Shown: positions 1-9,204, counted from the stretch's first letter. The stretch: 64,000 bases of DNA from Sphingopyxis lindanitolerans (GCF_002993885.1 NZ_CM009578.1:623251-687250); one strand, 5' to 3'. Notes: generated by a model not told the origin, from the letters alone. Program-made: numbers and translations.

Positions 1-2
1 CC

Positions 3-542
3 ACGGGCGCCGACCTCAAGCATTTGGCGAAGGACAAGGTGCTGCTCACCGCGCCCGAAGGCGAGGGCAATATCAAGGAAGCGACCGTCGCGGTGGGAGC
101 CGACGGGCGTTACCGGATGTTCTATGAATATGCGCGGGACAGCGCGTCGCGCATCGGGCTGGCGCTGGCCGACAAGCTCGAAGGCCCGTGGACCGTGGCC
201 GACGATCCCTTCACGGTCCGCGAGAATCTGTGGGACACCTGGCACCTGTCGACGGGACCGATCCTCGCGCGCGCTGGCGAGGCTTCGGTGATGTTCTATA
301 ACGGCGCGACCGCCGATGCGCGCTGGCGGATCGGCTGGATCGCATTCGACGAAAATTATTCGCGCGTCGTCGACCGCTGCATCGAACCGCTGATCATGCC
401 CCCGCCGCCACAGCACCGCGCGGGCATCGACATCGCCTTTGCCGCCTCGTGCCTCGACAAGGCGCCCGACATCCATCTTTATTATTCGCTCGAAGACCGA
501 CTGCTCCGCCGGGCGATCGTGCGGCGGATGGTCGAACTCTAA
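3..542 (+). CDS. GH130-like glycosidase/phosphorylase, 3' part only
   Basis: The reading frame is open from the left edge, so the N-terminus is missing; about 179 codons are visible. The residues resemble the C-terminal blades of the five-bladed beta-propeller of glycoside hydrolase family 130 (mannoside phosphorylases and related enzymes), with aromatic-rich strands such as MFYEYARDSASRIGLA, LWDTWHLSTGP and VMFYNGATADARWRIGWI. A TTG at 24 could act as a start but lies inside the domain and is not preferred. The stop codon overlaps by four bases the stop of the convergent gene on the minus strand. The substrate cannot be assigned from this fragment, and assignment to GH130 rather than GH43 is by motif impression. 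Confidence 0.6.
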   Translation, partial: TGADLKHLAKDKVLLTAPEGEGNIKEATVAVGADGRYRMFYEYARDSASRIGLALADKLEGPWTVADDPFTVRENLWDTWHLSTGPILARAGEASVMFYNGATADARWRIGWIAFDENYSRVVDRCIEPLIMPPPPQHRAGIDIAFAASCLDKAPDIHLYYSLEDRLLRRAIVRRMVEL

Positions 543-1663
543 ATTCGGCGGCAATCGTTCGGCGGCGGCTGCCCGTCGAAGCGCGCGCCGATCCACGCAA
601 TTGTCTCGGCCGAACTGTCCTTGGCGCTCGTTCCATGATCGCCGGTCATGTCGATCCAGCGCACGCCCGTGCCGCGCCGACAGACCGCTTTTGCGAATTT
701 CCGCGTAACCGCGGGCGCGACGATCGTATCCTTGCTGCTCTGCGCGATCAGCAGCGGCCCCGGAACGCGCGCCGGATCGACGCTGTTCGTCCGCGCAAAG
801 GAACCGAAAGGCTCGATCCTGGCAATGTCCTTGTTCTTCGTCGCGCGGGCGATGGTGAGGATGCCGAGGATCGTCCCGAGCTTGGGCTTCTGGTTGAAGC
901 TGATGCAGTTGTTTTCGGCGAGCCGGTGGATGATGCCCTGGTTCGCCCGGCTGGCAATCGCGTCGAGCGAAAAGCCATAGAGCGTCGACCAGCTGTGAAG
1001 CGCGAAGGACAGGAGCAACGCGCGCGCATTCTTGTCGCTGCCGTCGCGCAGGTTCGCGGCGAGATCGGTCGGCGGCGCGGCGGCGGCGGTGCCGACAAGC
1101 GTCAGGTCGGGGGCATAGGACCGCGCGGTGATGGCGGTCCACAGCGCGGCGTGACCGCCCTGCGATTCGCCCCATACCGCAAAATCGCTGCCCGCGGCCG
1201 CGCCCGGAATCTCCCGCGCCGCGCGCACGGCGTCGAGAACCGCATTCGCCGTGTCGGGGCCGACGAGGAACGGGTGCATCGTCGGGCTGGCGAGCCCGAT
1301 ATAATCGGGCGCGACGACGACATAGCCCTGGCGAACGGCATCCATCCCCGCGCTATTGGCGAAGAAATCGGGGCTGAGCGACGGCGCGCATCGTTCCGCG
1401 ACACCCCAGGCGCCGTGGGTCCAGGCGATGACCCGGCGCGGGCGCGGCGGGATCGCCTCCATCGGTGCGGCAACGATGCCGGTGACCGCCAAGCGCTGGC
1501 CGGTTCCGCCCGTCGTCCAATACTGCACCCGCCACGCCTGCACTCCGGGCGGTGCATCCGCCATCGGGCTGGCCGAGATCAGATAGCGTGATGGCTGGGC
1601 CGCGGCGGGCAGCGCAAGGAACGACAGGATGGCAAGCAAAACGGCGGCATAGAGGTGGCGCAT
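539..1663 (-). CDS. Secreted lipase-family alpha/beta hydrolase
   Basis: 374 residues. Residues 1-22 form a signal peptide ending in an AAA motif, so the protein is exported. The fold looks like the secretory lipase (LIP) family: a HGAWG turn near residue 83, the nucleophile elbow GESQGG with Ser167, a probable catalytic Asp312 in SKDTIVAP and His343 in GDHGTSA. Four cysteines could form disulfides in the periplasm. The substrate is probably an ester or acylglycerol; this is family knowledge, not visible in the sequence. The gene is monocistronic and runs tail to tail into the GH130-like gene, with the two stops overlapping. A paired palindrome lies just upstream. Confidence 0.75.
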   Translation of the reverse strand: MRHLYAAVLLAILSFLALPAAAQPSRYLISASPMADAPPGVQAWRVQYWTTGGTGQRLAVTGIVAAPMEAIPPRPRRVIAWTHGAWGVAERCAPSLSPDFFANSAGMDAVRQGYVVVAPDYIGLASPTMHPFLVGPDTANAVLDAVRAAREIPGAAAGSDFAVWGESQGGHAALWTAITARSYAPDLTLVGTAAAAPPTDLAANLRDGSDKNARALLLSFALHSWSTLYGFSLDAIASRANQGIIHRLAENNCISFNQKPKLGTILGILTIARATKNKDIARIEPFGSFARTNSVDPARVPGPLLIAQSSKDTIVAPAVTRKFAKAVCRRGTGVRWIDMTGDHGTSAKDSSAETIAWIGARFDGQPPPNDCRRI

Positions 1664-1709
1664 GGATCAGTCTCCCCGATGCGCGCATGCTATCATGTTC
1701 AAATCCATG

Positions 1710-1787
1710 CGTCATCCCGGCGAAGGCCGGGATCTCACCGTCGCCGCACGGCGCTACGGCGAGATCCCGGCCTTCGCCGGGATGACG
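1710..1787. repeat. Paired palindrome, CCCGGCGAAGGCCGGG family
   Basis: Two perfect inverted arms of 26-27 bases (1710-1736 and 1761-1787) face each other across a 24-base spacer. Each arm contains its own smaller palindrome around CCGGCGAAGGCCGG. It lies at the 3' end of topA and upstream of the lipase-like gene. The arm-loop-arm layout matches REP/BIME-type intergenic repeats. It may fold in RNA and stabilise or end the topA transcript, but no U-tract follows. Confidence 0.8.
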
Positions 1788-1804
1788 ATAATTTGTCCGC
1801 GATT

Positions 1805-4360
1805 CTATTCTTCGGCCGGCGCGTTCTTCTTCGCCGGAGCCTTCTTCTTGGCTGGGGTCTTCTTCGCAGCCGCCTTCTTCGGCGCCGCCTTCTTCTTGCC
1901 CTTGGCCGGTCCCTTCGCCGCGCGCGCGTCGATCAGCGCGATGGCCTCTTCTTCGGTCAGCGTGTCGGCCTCGACCGTCTTGGGCAAGGTCGCGTTGGTG
2001 GTGCCGTCGGTGACATAGGGGCCGAAGCGTCCCGCCATCAGCTTCATCTCGCCGCCGCTCGTCGGATGCGGGCCAAAGATCTTGAGCGGTTCGACCTTGG
2101 CGCGGCCGCGACCGCCGCCGTTCGCCGCCTCGGCGATGCGGACGACCGCCGCGTTCATCCCGATGTCGAAGATTTCGGCGGTCCCCGTCAGCTTCGCATA
2201 TTTGCCGTCGTGGAGCAGATAGGGACCGTAACGCCCCAACCCCGCCATGATCATGTTGCCGCTTTCGGGATGCGCGCCGACCTCGCGCGGCAGGCTGAGC
2301 AGGCGCAGCGCATAGTCGAGATCGAAATCCTCGCCGGGAATATCCTTCGGGATCGACGAGCGTTTCGCCTCCTTGCCGTCGCCAAGTTGAATATAGGGGC
2401 CGAAGCGCCCGCTGCGCTTCGTCACTTCGAGGCCACTGTCGGGATCGGTGCCCATCGTTTCGGGGCCGGTGTCGGCGCCATCGCTGCCGCCGGGCTGCGC
2501 GAATTTCCGCGTGAACTTGCAGTCGGGATAATTGCTGCACGCAATGAACGGCCCGAACTTGCCGCCGCGCAGCGCCAGCTTACCGGTGCCGCAATTGGGG
2601 CAGAGGCGGGGGTCGCTGCCGTCGCCCTTGTCGGGGAAGAGATAGGGGCCGAGGAATTCGTCGAGTGCCGCGGTAATCTCCGACGGCTTCTGCTCCATCA
2701 CCTCGCCGGTGCGCGGCTTGAAGTCGCGCCAGAAACGTTCGAGCACCGCCTGCCACTGGGCGCGGCCGCCCGACACGTCATCAAGCTCTTCCTCAAGCCC
2801 GGCGGTGAAATCATATTCGACATAGCGGCCGAAAAAACGTTCGAGGAAGGCGGTGAGCAGCCGCCCGCTTTCTTCCGGGATGAAGCGGTTCTTCTCGACC
2901 CGCACATAGGCGCGGTCCTTCAGCACCTGGAGGATCGACGCATAGGTCGACGGACGCCCGATGCCGAGTTCCTCCATCTTCTTGACAAGGCTCGCTTCGG
3001 AATAGCGCGGCGGCGGCTGCGTTTCGTGCTTTTCGACCTCGACCCCGGTCTTGGCGGGAGCATCGCCCTTTGCCATCGCTGGCAACAGGCGTGCATCCTC
3101 ATCCTCGGCGTCGTCGCGGCCTTCATCGTAGAGCGCGAGGAAGCCGGGGAATTTCACCACCTGCCCGGTCGCGCGGAGGATCGTCTTGCCGGTGCCGTCG
3201 CTGAGATCGATGCTGGTGCGTTCGAGCCGCGCCGACGCCATCTGGCTCGCCATCGCGCGCTTCCAGATCAGCTCATAGAGGCGCGCATGATCACCGCCGC
3301 CGACCTTGTCCTTGCCGAAATCGGTCGGTCGGATCGCTTCATGCGCTTCCTGCGCGTTCTTCGCCTTGGTCTGATACTGGCGCGGCTGGTCGGGGACATA
3401 GCCGCCGTCGTAGCGCGTCGCGATCGCCTTGCGTGCGGCGCTGATCGCGCTGCCGTCCATCTGGACGCCGTCGGTTCGCATGTAGGTGATCGCGCCGTCC
3501 TCATAGAGATCCTGCGCGACGCGCATCGTGTGGCTGGCCGAGAAACCGAGCTTGCGCGCCGCCTCCTGTTGCAGGGTCGAGGTCGTGAACGGCGGCGGCG
3601 GGTTGCGGGTGAGCGGCTTGGTCTCGACCGCATCGACGGTGAAATGCCCCGCCTTCACATCGGCCTCGGCGGCGCGCGCATCGGCTTCGGTGCCGATCGT
3701 CAGCCGCTCGATCTTGTCGCCGCGCCAGCGTGCGAGCCGCGCCTTGAACGGCGTGCCGCCCATCTCGAACAGCCCGGTCACCGACCAATATTGCTGCGCA
3801 ACAAAAGCCTCGATCTCGCGCTCGCGCTCGACGATCATGCGCAGCGTCACCGACTGGACGCGCCCCGCCGACTTGGCGCCGGGCAGCTTGCGCCACAGCA
3901 CCGGCGACAGCGTGAAACCGACAAGATAATCGAGCGCGCGGCGGGCGCGATAGGCGTCGATCAGATCGTCGTCGAGCGCGCGCGGATGCGCCATCGCGTC
4001 GGTCACCGCCTGCTTGGTAATCGCGTTGAAGGTGACGCGGTCGACCACCTGCGGCAGCGCCTTTTTGCTGCGCAGCAATTCGCGGACATGCCAACTGATC
4101 GCTTCGCCCTCGCGATCGGGGTCGGTCGCGAGGATCAGGCGATCGGCCTGCTTGGCCGCGTCCTGGATGTCCTTCATCCGCTTCGCCTTGTCGGGATACA
4201 GCTGCCACTGCATCGCAAAGCTGTCATCCGGATCGACCGAGCCGTCCTTGGGCGGCAGGTCGCGGACATGGCCGTAAGACGCCAGCACCTTGAAATCGCG
4301 ACCCAGATATTTCTCGATCGTCTTCGCCTTGGCAGGCGATTCCACAATTACCAATTGCAT
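1805..4360 (-). CDS. topA: DNA topoisomerase I
   Basis: 851 residues, normal for alphaproteobacterial TopA. It relaxes negative supercoils by single-strand breakage. The TOPRIM domain opens with VIVESPAKAKTIEKYLG and carries the metal motif TDPDREGEA at 79-87. The catalytic tyrosine is Tyr293 in GAITYMRTDG. A C4 zinc ribbon (CPNCG, then CSNYPDC) lies near residues 590-620, followed by repeats of the form SGRFGPYIQLGDG, GRYGPYLLHDGKYA and GRFGPYVTDG. The last 35 or so residues are an almost pure Lys/Ala/Pro tail, common in sphingomonads and probably a non-specific DNA-binding extension. The ATG start gives the expected first residues MQLVIVESPAKA. Confidence 0.97.
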   Translation of the reverse strand: MQLVIVESPAKAKTIEKYLGRDFKVLASYGHVRDLPPKDGSVDPDDSFAMQWQLYPDKAKRMKDIQDAAKQADRLILATDPDREGEAISWHVRELLRSKKALPQVVDRVTFNAITKQAVTDAMAHPRALDDDLIDAYRARRALDYLVGFTLSPVLWRKLPGAKSAGRVQSVTLRMIVEREREIEAFVAQQYWSVTGLFEMGGTPFKARLARWRGDKIERLTIGTEADARAAEADVKAGHFTVDAVETKPLTRNPPPPFTTSTLQQEAARKLGFSASHTMRVAQDLYEDGAITYMRTDGVQMDGSAISAARKAIATRYDGGYVPDQPRQYQTKAKNAQEAHEAIRPTDFGKDKVGGGDHARLYELIWKRAMASQMASARLERTSIDLSDGTGKTILRATGQVVKFPGFLALYDEGRDDAEDEDARLLPAMAKGDAPAKTGVEVEKHETQPPPRYSEASLVKKMEELGIGRPSTYASILQVLKDRAYVRVEKNRFIPEESGRLLTAFLERFFGRYVEYDFTAGLEEELDDVSGGRAQWQAVLERFWRDFKPRTGEVMEQKPSEITAALDEFLGPYLFPDKGDGSDPRLCPNCGTGKLALRGGKFGPFIACSNYPDCKFTRKFAQPGGSDGADTGPETMGTDPDSGLEVTKRSGRFGPYIQLGDGKEAKRSSIPKDIPGEDFDLDYALRLLSLPREVGAHPESGNMIMAGLGRYGPYLLHDGKYAKLTGTAEIFDIGMNAAVVRIAEAANGGGRGRAKVEPLKIFGPHPTSGGEMKLMAGRFGPYVTDGTTNATLPKTVEADTLTEEEAIALIDARAAKGPAKGKKKAAPKKAAAKKTPAKKKAPAKKNAPAEE

Positions 4361-4440
4361 TGAAAATTCATTCCCCGAAACGCTCTACGTACACACGCGC
4401 GAGGGTGGCGGGGGGGCTGTCCCTTCGTCAAGAGGGATTT

Positions 4441-4483
4441 GGAAGTTGCGTCGCCCCCGCGAAAGAGGGTCGACGCAATTTCC
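4441..4483 (-). terminator. Imperfect 13-bp inverted repeat at the 3' end of the secreted-protein gene
   Basis: Arms at 4441-4453 and 4471-4483 are complementary with one G-T mismatch. They lie immediately after the stop codon of the upstream minus-strand gene. No U-run follows on the minus strand, so a transcript-stabilising or Rho-assisted role is as likely as classical termination. Confidence 0.35.
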
Positions 4484-4484
4484 C

Positions 4485-5477
4485 TCAGCGCAGCGCGCCG
4501 AGCCGCCCGAGCAGCATCTGGCTCGCCAGGCTCGCGGCCTTCGCGGCGCCCTCTTCATAATTGCCGGGCTTGGCGGTGAAGGCGAATTTGCGCGTCTTGC
4601 CAAAGCGCAGCCCGCCAAAGCCCATCACCGCCGCAACGCCGCCCGCGACGTTCGCGCCCGACTGCAATGCCTTGTCGCCGCCGCTCGATGCGTCGCTCTT
4701 TTCGATGAACTCGCCTTCGACCGCGACCGGCGCCTTGACCGTGATCACCGCCTGCTTGCCGTTCGGCGCGATCAGCGTCATGCGCGAATAGTCGGCGCTG
4801 ACCGACAGCGCGCTGTTCACCTGAAGCCCGCCAAAGCTGAACGCGCCGGGGCGTTTCTGTTGCGAAAAGTCGATCAGATAGACGACATCGACTACCCCGA
4901 CTCCGCTGTCGCGCGCATAATTGTTCAGCGCCCCGACCGCTTGCCCCGCCGCCATGTTGATCCCCATGCTGCTCATCCCCGAACCGAGAAAGTCGCCGGG
5001 CACCATCAGCAGCAAGGGCAGCGCGGTCGGCTTGAAATAGGTCGCCTTGCCCTTGCTCCCCTTTTCGAGCGCGATGTTGATATCGAGCGGCACCTCCTGC
5101 GATTTGGTCTTCGCCAGCATCGCATGGCCGAACAGATCGGCGGCGGGCTGAACCGTGTAACCGCCTGCGGTCAGTTGCGACACGAAGTCGGCATAGGCGG
5201 CGTCGGTGATCGCCTGCATCATCTCGGGTGTCACGCCGACCAGTTCGCTCTTGGCCTTGGTCGTGCCGCCGAACGCGCCCATCAGTCCGCCCGAGGCCTT
5301 GGTCTGGTCGATCGATTCAAAGATGAAGCCGACGTTGAAAGCGCCGATGGCGACAGTGGTGACGCCCTTCGCATTGGCCGGACCCGATATCTTGACCGGT
5401 TCCTGATCCTTGGCAAAGGTGACGGCAGGCTGGGCCAGCAGCGCCAGCGCGGCGGCGGCCGACAGCAATTTTTTCAT
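4485..5477 (-). CDS. Secreted protein of unknown function
   Basis: 330 residues starting MKKLLSAAAALALLAQPAVTFA, a clear signal peptide cleaved near residue 22, so the product is periplasmic or outer-membrane associated. I do not recognise the family. The mature part is rich in Gly, Ala and Val, has no cysteine, and alternates short beta-like segments (VTTVAIGAFNVGFIF, VGVVDVVYLIDF, RMTLIAPNGKQAVITVKAPV) with a helical C-terminus. A stretch near 165-190 (LLLMVPGDFLGSGMSSMG) is hydrophobic enough to be buried or to insert in a membrane. It is flanked by topA and the VWA gene on the same strand, with repeat-like hairpins in both gaps, so it is probably transcribed alone. Confidence 0.7.
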   Translation of the reverse strand: MKKLLSAAAALALLAQPAVTFAKDQEPVKISGPANAKGVTTVAIGAFNVGFIFESIDQTKASGGLMGAFGGTTKAKSELVGVTPEMMQAITDAAYADFVSQLTAGGYTVQPAADLFGHAMLAKTKSQEVPLDINIALEKGSKGKATYFKPTALPLLLMVPGDFLGSGMSSMGINMAAGQAVGALNNYARDSGVGVVDVVYLIDFSQQKRPGAFSFGGLQVNSALSVSADYSRMTLIAPNGKQAVITVKAPVAVEGEFIEKSDASSGGDKALQSGANVAGGVAAVMGFGGLRFGKTRKFAFTAKPGNYEEGAAKAASLASQMLLGRLGALR

Positions 5478-5550
5478 GGATAACCCCTCCGACCCCCCAC
5501 CCCGCCAGCCGACCCATCAGCCGGAGAGGGGGGTTAATCGAAGCAACCCA

Positions 5551-5579
5551 CGCCCCCGCATCGGTCAGATGCGGGGGCG
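5551..5579. repeat. Hairpin CGCCCCCGCAT / ATGCGGGGGCG
   Basis: An 11-bp perfect inverted repeat with a 7-base loop, between the VWA gene's stop and the secreted-protein gene's start, both on the minus strand. It could form a terminator-like hairpin at the end of the VWA transcript, but the following bases are not T-rich. Confidence 0.45.
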
Positions 5580-5589
5580 AGTCAATTCC

Positions 5590-7140
5590 CTACTGATCCT
5601 GCCACCGGAAATCGGCGGGCAGAACGCATTTGCCCGCATCATATTTGCCGACGCTGCGGATTACCTCATGATCGCCCGGTTCGATGCGGCGGCCGCTGAT
5701 CTGGCTGTCGATCACCCGGCGGACGAGCGCGTCGAGGCGCGTCACCAGATAGCAGTCGATCGCCGGCGCCGCGTGCGGGTTGCCGACCCCGCTGTCATCG
5801 GTCAGGAACAGATAGCGCGACTGGGTCGCCGCCGCCATCGCGCGCATCGCATATTCGGCCTTGTCGGCGACGCCCGACGCGGCGACCGGGGTGATATGGA
5901 TGCGCTTGGCGCGCGCCGCTTCGGCCGCCGTCCATGTCCGCCCGAACAGATCGTCATGCGGCGGCGCGTCGGCGACCAGCAGCAGCGACTTGACCGCATC
6001 GGCGCGCCAGTCCTGCCCGACCGCGCGGATCATCGCCTGATCCATCGCTTCGGGATAATCGCCGCCGCCGTTCGCGTCCTGCTGCGCGAGCGCGCCCTGC
6101 ACGCGGCCGATATCGCGGTCGAACGCGACGGTGCGCGTGACATAATCGTCGCCAAGGTCGCGGTAGAAGACGAAGCCGATGCGGATATCGAGGTCGCGAT
6201 GCCTCGCGGTGATCGAGGCGATGATCGACCGCAGTTCCGACTGGAGATAGCGAATCTCGTCGCCCATGCTCCCGGTGGTATCGACGACGAGCATCAGGTC
6301 GAGCTTGGTCACCTTCGCCGCCGCGCGGCTCGCCGTCAGCCCGACCGTCTGCCCGCCCGGCGCGTCGGCGACGAGCACCGGCCGCGCATCGGCGATGACG
6401 CGCCCCGCCTGCTTCGCCGAAACGATGATCCGCTCGCTCAGCCGGTCGAGCCCAGGAAAGAAGACCGCGCTGCCGTCGGCCTGCGTCGCCATGGTGAGGC
6501 TGTTGCCGTCGCTGCACGTCACGACGACGTCGGCGAAGGGGACCGGCTGACCGCTGCGGTCGTTCACCTTGACCGTCACCACCCGCATCGTGTCGACGCG
6601 CGGCAGGTCGCGCACCTCCTGCCCCAGATCACCGCTGCGGTTCACATAGGCGGCGTAGAGTTCGGGGTTGAGCAGATCGTCATGCTCGCCTGCGGTAAGG
6701 ACGCCCGATTGCGGCTGCGGCCGCGGATAGGGGCGCGGCATCGGAAGTGGCACGCCGGGACCGGGACGCACGACCGAGCGTTCGCTCGCGCCGACCGCCG
6801 ATCCGCTGACCGCGATATCGGCAGCGGGTTCGGCGGACGCCGCCATCGCGGGGGGCGCCATGACGGGAGGCGGAGGCGGGGCGGGAGGAGGAGGAGGAGG
6901 AGGTGGTGGTGGCGGTCCGTCGCTGCGGACTCGCTCGCCGCTTTCCACATCATATCGCCCGTCGTCCTGTCGCGGCCGCGGAACGGCTTCGGGGGCGAGG
7001 TTCGGCAAAGGTTCGGCGTTGCGGCAAAATCCCTGCTGTCCATCGGCGGTTCGCGCCTGCGCGATCGCCATCGGCAGCGGCGCGGGCGCCGAGGCCAGCA
7101 CCGCAACCATCGTCGCGCTCGTCAAAAATCGGCTCCGCAT
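5590..7140 (-). CDS. Secreted VWA-domain protein with polyproline linker
   Basis: 516 residues from the chosen ATG at 7140, which gives a signal peptide beginning MRSRFLTSATMVAVLASAP; an upstream ATG at 7176 would add 12 residues that spoil it. After the signal comes a low-complexity Pro/Ala stretch at about 76-91, then an Ig-like segment (about 185-265), then a von Willebrand A domain. Its MIDAS motif reads DTTGSMGDE near residue 286, a variant of DxSxS. Downstream are GFVFYRDLGDDYVTR and GGGDYPEAMDQAM, typical of bacterial VWA proteins. The likely role is metal-dependent protein binding in the envelope; the partner is unknown. No VWA-operon neighbours (MoxR ATPase, BatA/B) are nearby, so it is an orphan. 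Confidence 0.75.
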   Translation of the reverse strand: MRSRFLTSATMVAVLASAPAPLPMAIAQARTADGQQGFCRNAEPLPNLAPEAVPRPRQDDGRYDVESGERVRSDGPPPPPPPPPPPAPPPPPVMAPPAMAASAEPAADIAVSGSAVGASERSVVRPGPGVPLPMPRPYPRPQPQSGVLTAGEHDDLLNPELYAAYVNRSGDLGQEVRDLPRVDTMRVVTVKVNDRSGQPVPFADVVVTCSDGNSLTMATQADGSAVFFPGLDRLSERIIVSAKQAGRVIADARPVLVADAPGGQTVGLTASRAAAKVTKLDLMLVVDTTGSMGDEIRYLQSELRSIIASITARHRDLDIRIGFVFYRDLGDDYVTRTVAFDRDIGRVQGALAQQDANGGGDYPEAMDQAMIRAVGQDWRADAVKSLLLVADAPPHDDLFGRTWTAAEAARAKRIHITPVAASGVADKAEYAMRAMAAATQSRYLFLTDDSGVGNPHAAPAIDCYLVTRLDALVRRVIDSQISGRRIEPGDHEVIRSVGKYDAGKCVLPADFRWQDQ

Positions 7141-7255
7141 CGTCCATCTCCCCGGCATGAGATATAATATCATCAACCTGTCGGCGTACCGCTGAACCGT
7201 GGCTGAACCGGGATGAACAGCTATGCTACCGGAGCCTGGCGGGAAATGCGGACGG

Positions 7256-8341
7256 TCACAGGAGCGAAATTCGCGCGCCCGCGTGCCGCTCGAGCCGTCC
7301 CGCGAGTTCCAGTTCCAGCAGGATAAGCTGCACCGCCGCGGCGGGCCGGCCCGATTGCCGGACGAGTTCGTCGATCCCCACCGGCGTCGGGCCGAGCAGG
7401 TTCGTCACGGCATCGCGGTCGCGGCCGGCCATTGGTTCGGCCGCCACCGCCGCGACGAAATCGCGCCGTGGTTCGCGCGCCATGCGCAGGTCGATGGGTC
7501 CGACCGCCTCCAGCACATCGTCGATGGTCTGGATCAGCGTTGCGCCTTCGCGGATCAGCAGGTTGCAGCCCTGCGCGCGCGGGTCGAGCGGCGAGCCCGG
7601 CACCGCCATCACCTCGCGCCCATAGTCGCCCGCACGCCGCGCGGTGATCAGCGATCCCGATTTCGGCGCCGCCTCGATCACCACCGTGCCGTGTGCGAGC
7701 CCCGCGATGATGCGGTTGCGCGCGGGAAAATGCCGCGCAAGCGGCTCGGTTCCCGGCGGCTGTTCGGCGACCAGCAAATGATCGGTGGCAAGTTTTTCCT
7801 GCAGGGAGGCATTTTCGGGCGGAAAGGCGATGTCGATACCGCTCGCGATCACGCCGACCGTCGCGCCGCCGAGCGCGCCGACATGCGCCGCGGTATCGAC
7901 ACCGCGCGCCAGCCCGCTGACGACGGTCACGCCGCGCGCCGCAAGATCGGCGGCAAGCTGACGCGCGAAGCGGCAGGCGATGGCGGAGGCATTGCGCGCG
8001 CCGACGATCGCGACGCACGGGCGGGTGAGCATCGCGGTATCGCCGCGCACGATCAGCACCGGCGGCGCGCCCTCGACCGCGCGCAGCAGCGGCGAATAAT
8101 CGGGCTCGTCGCTGAAGATATGCCGCCCCCCAAGCGCGGCGACGCGGTCGAATTCGCGCTCGGCAATCTCGGCGGAAGCGATCCGCAGCGCCGCACGGCC
8201 GCCGCGCAAGGCGAGGTCGGGCAGCGCGTCGAGCGCGGCTTCGCCCGAGCCGAAACGCTCCATCAACTGGCGCCAGCTCACCGGCCCGACATGCGGCGTG
8301 CGGATCAGGCGCAGCCGCGCGATCCGCTCGGCGGGAGTCAC
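7256..8341 (-). CDS. dprA: DNA-processing protein DprA
   Basis: 361 residues. DprA binds incoming single-stranded DNA and loads RecA during natural transformation. The Rossmann-like core shows CVAIVGARNAS, VVSGLARGVDTAAHVGAL and HFPARNRIIAGLA; a helix-hairpin-helix-like N-terminus (ERIARLRLIRTPHVGPVSW) and a C-terminal winged-helix region (AVTNLLGPTPVGIDELVR) are present. The start is a GTG at 8341 that overlaps the plsY stop as GTGA, so translation is coupled to plsY. An open frame continues upstream across plsY, but those residues are a shadow. comEC lies near the other end of this window. Confidence 0.93.
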   Translation of the reverse strand: MTPAERIARLRLIRTPHVGPVSWRQLMERFGSGEAALDALPDLALRGGRAALRIASAEIAEREFDRVAALGGRHIFSDEPDYSPLLRAVEGAPPVLIVRGDTAMLTRPCVAIVGARNASAIACRFARQLAADLAARGVTVVSGLARGVDTAAHVGALGGATVGVIASGIDIAFPPENASLQEKLATDHLLVAEQPPGTEPLARHFPARNRIIAGLAHGTVVIEAAPKSGSLITARRAGDYGREVMAVPGSPLDPRAQGCNLLIREGATLIQTIDDVLEAVGPIDLRMAREPRRDFVAAVAAEPMAGRDRDAVTNLLGPTPVGIDELVRQSGRPAAAVQLILLELELAGRLERHAGARISLL

Positions 8342-8937
8342 GCGCCCGTCTTTCCGCCGATCCGCGACTCGGTCCCGGCGCGCAGCCGCGCGATATTCTC
8401 GCGGTGCCGCCACAGTAGCACGACCGCCAGCGCCGCCAGCCCGACCGCATAGCTGCGCTGCCCTAGCGCCAGCGCGGCGATCGGCGCCGCGACCGCCCCC
8501 GCCATCCCGCCGAGCGACGAGATGCGGGTGAGCAGCGTGGTGCCCAGCCAGACGAGCGCAAAGATCACCCCGATCGGCCAGGCAAGCGCGAGCGACAGGC
8601 CCAGCAGCGTCGCCACCCCCTTGCCGCCGCGGAATTTCAGCCAGACGGGGTAGCAATGACCGATCATCGCCGCCGCACCCGCGATCATCGCGGCGTCGGC
8701 ACCAAGTTCGGGCGCGACATGCCGTGCGAGCAGCACCGCGACCGCACCCTTCGCCCCGTCGAGGAGCAAAGTCGCGGCGGCAAGCCCCTTGCGCCCGGTG
8801 CGCAGCACATTGGTCGCGCCGATATTGCCCGACCCGATCTGGCGAAGATCGCCCGCGCCGAACAGCCGGGTCAGGATGACGCCGAACGGGATCGACCCGA
8901 GCAGATACCCCGTCGCGATCAGCAAAAATATCGTCAT
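8338..8937 (-). CDS. plsY: Glycerol-3-phosphate acyltransferase PlsY
   Basis: 199 residues, an integral inner-membrane protein with about five hydrophobic segments. PlsY transfers the acyl group from acyl-phosphate to glycerol-3-phosphate, the first step of phospholipid synthesis. Family motifs are visible: GSIPFGVILTRLFG at the N-terminus, GSGNIGATNVLRTGRKG, and HCYPVWLKFRGGKGVAT. The start chosen is the ATG at 8937 (MTIFLLIATGYLLGSIPFG); a longer form from 9027 would add 30 non-hydrophobic residues. The last bases overlap the dprA start codon. Confidence 0.95.
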   Translation of the reverse strand: MTIFLLIATGYLLGSIPFGVILTRLFGAGDLRQIGSGNIGATNVLRTGRKGLAAATLLLDGAKGAVAVLLARHVAPELGADAAMIAGAAAMIGHCYPVWLKFRGGKGVATLLGLSLALAWPIGVIFALVWLGTTLLTRISSLGGMAGAVAAPIAALALGQRSYAVGLAALAVVLLWRHRENIARLRAGTESRIGGKTGA

Positions 8938-9040
8938 GAAACCCCCTGCTTCGTTCGGCGACAGTGTGGCTATGTTGGGCGATGCAATCAACGCATTTGG
9001 GAAGAATGGCCGCCAGAATGGCGACAAATCTCCAACCCCT

Positions 9041-9149
9041 CTTCGTCATGCTGAACTTGTTTCAGCATCCATGGCCTACCCTCTCGCCCTGCGCTGCACT
9101 GAAGGAAACGACAGGCCATGGATCCTGAAACAAGTTCAAGGTGACGAAG
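9041..9149. repeat. Paired palindrome, GCTGAACTTGTTTCAGCATCC family
   Basis: Two inverted arms of about 37 bases (9041-9077 and 9113-9149), with a few mismatches, flank a 35-base spacer. They lie in the 267-base gap between the divergent plsY and murI genes, so both promoters must lie around or within it. A related copy is at 19696-19819. Nothing else could be recognised in this gap. Confidence 0.8.
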
Positions 9150-9204
9150 CATGACAGGTCCATCATTGATTGAGACCCACGCGCCCGCCTGCTAACCGGC
9201 GCGG

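Noticed and set aside
1655..4363. A 902-codon open frame opposite topA
   Set aside because: Antisense shadow of topA; low-complexity Arg/Leu/Ala composition and no motif.
8342..9049. An upstream extension of the dprA frame
   Set aside because: It is a shadow of plsY; dprA starts with the GTG overlapping the plsY stop.
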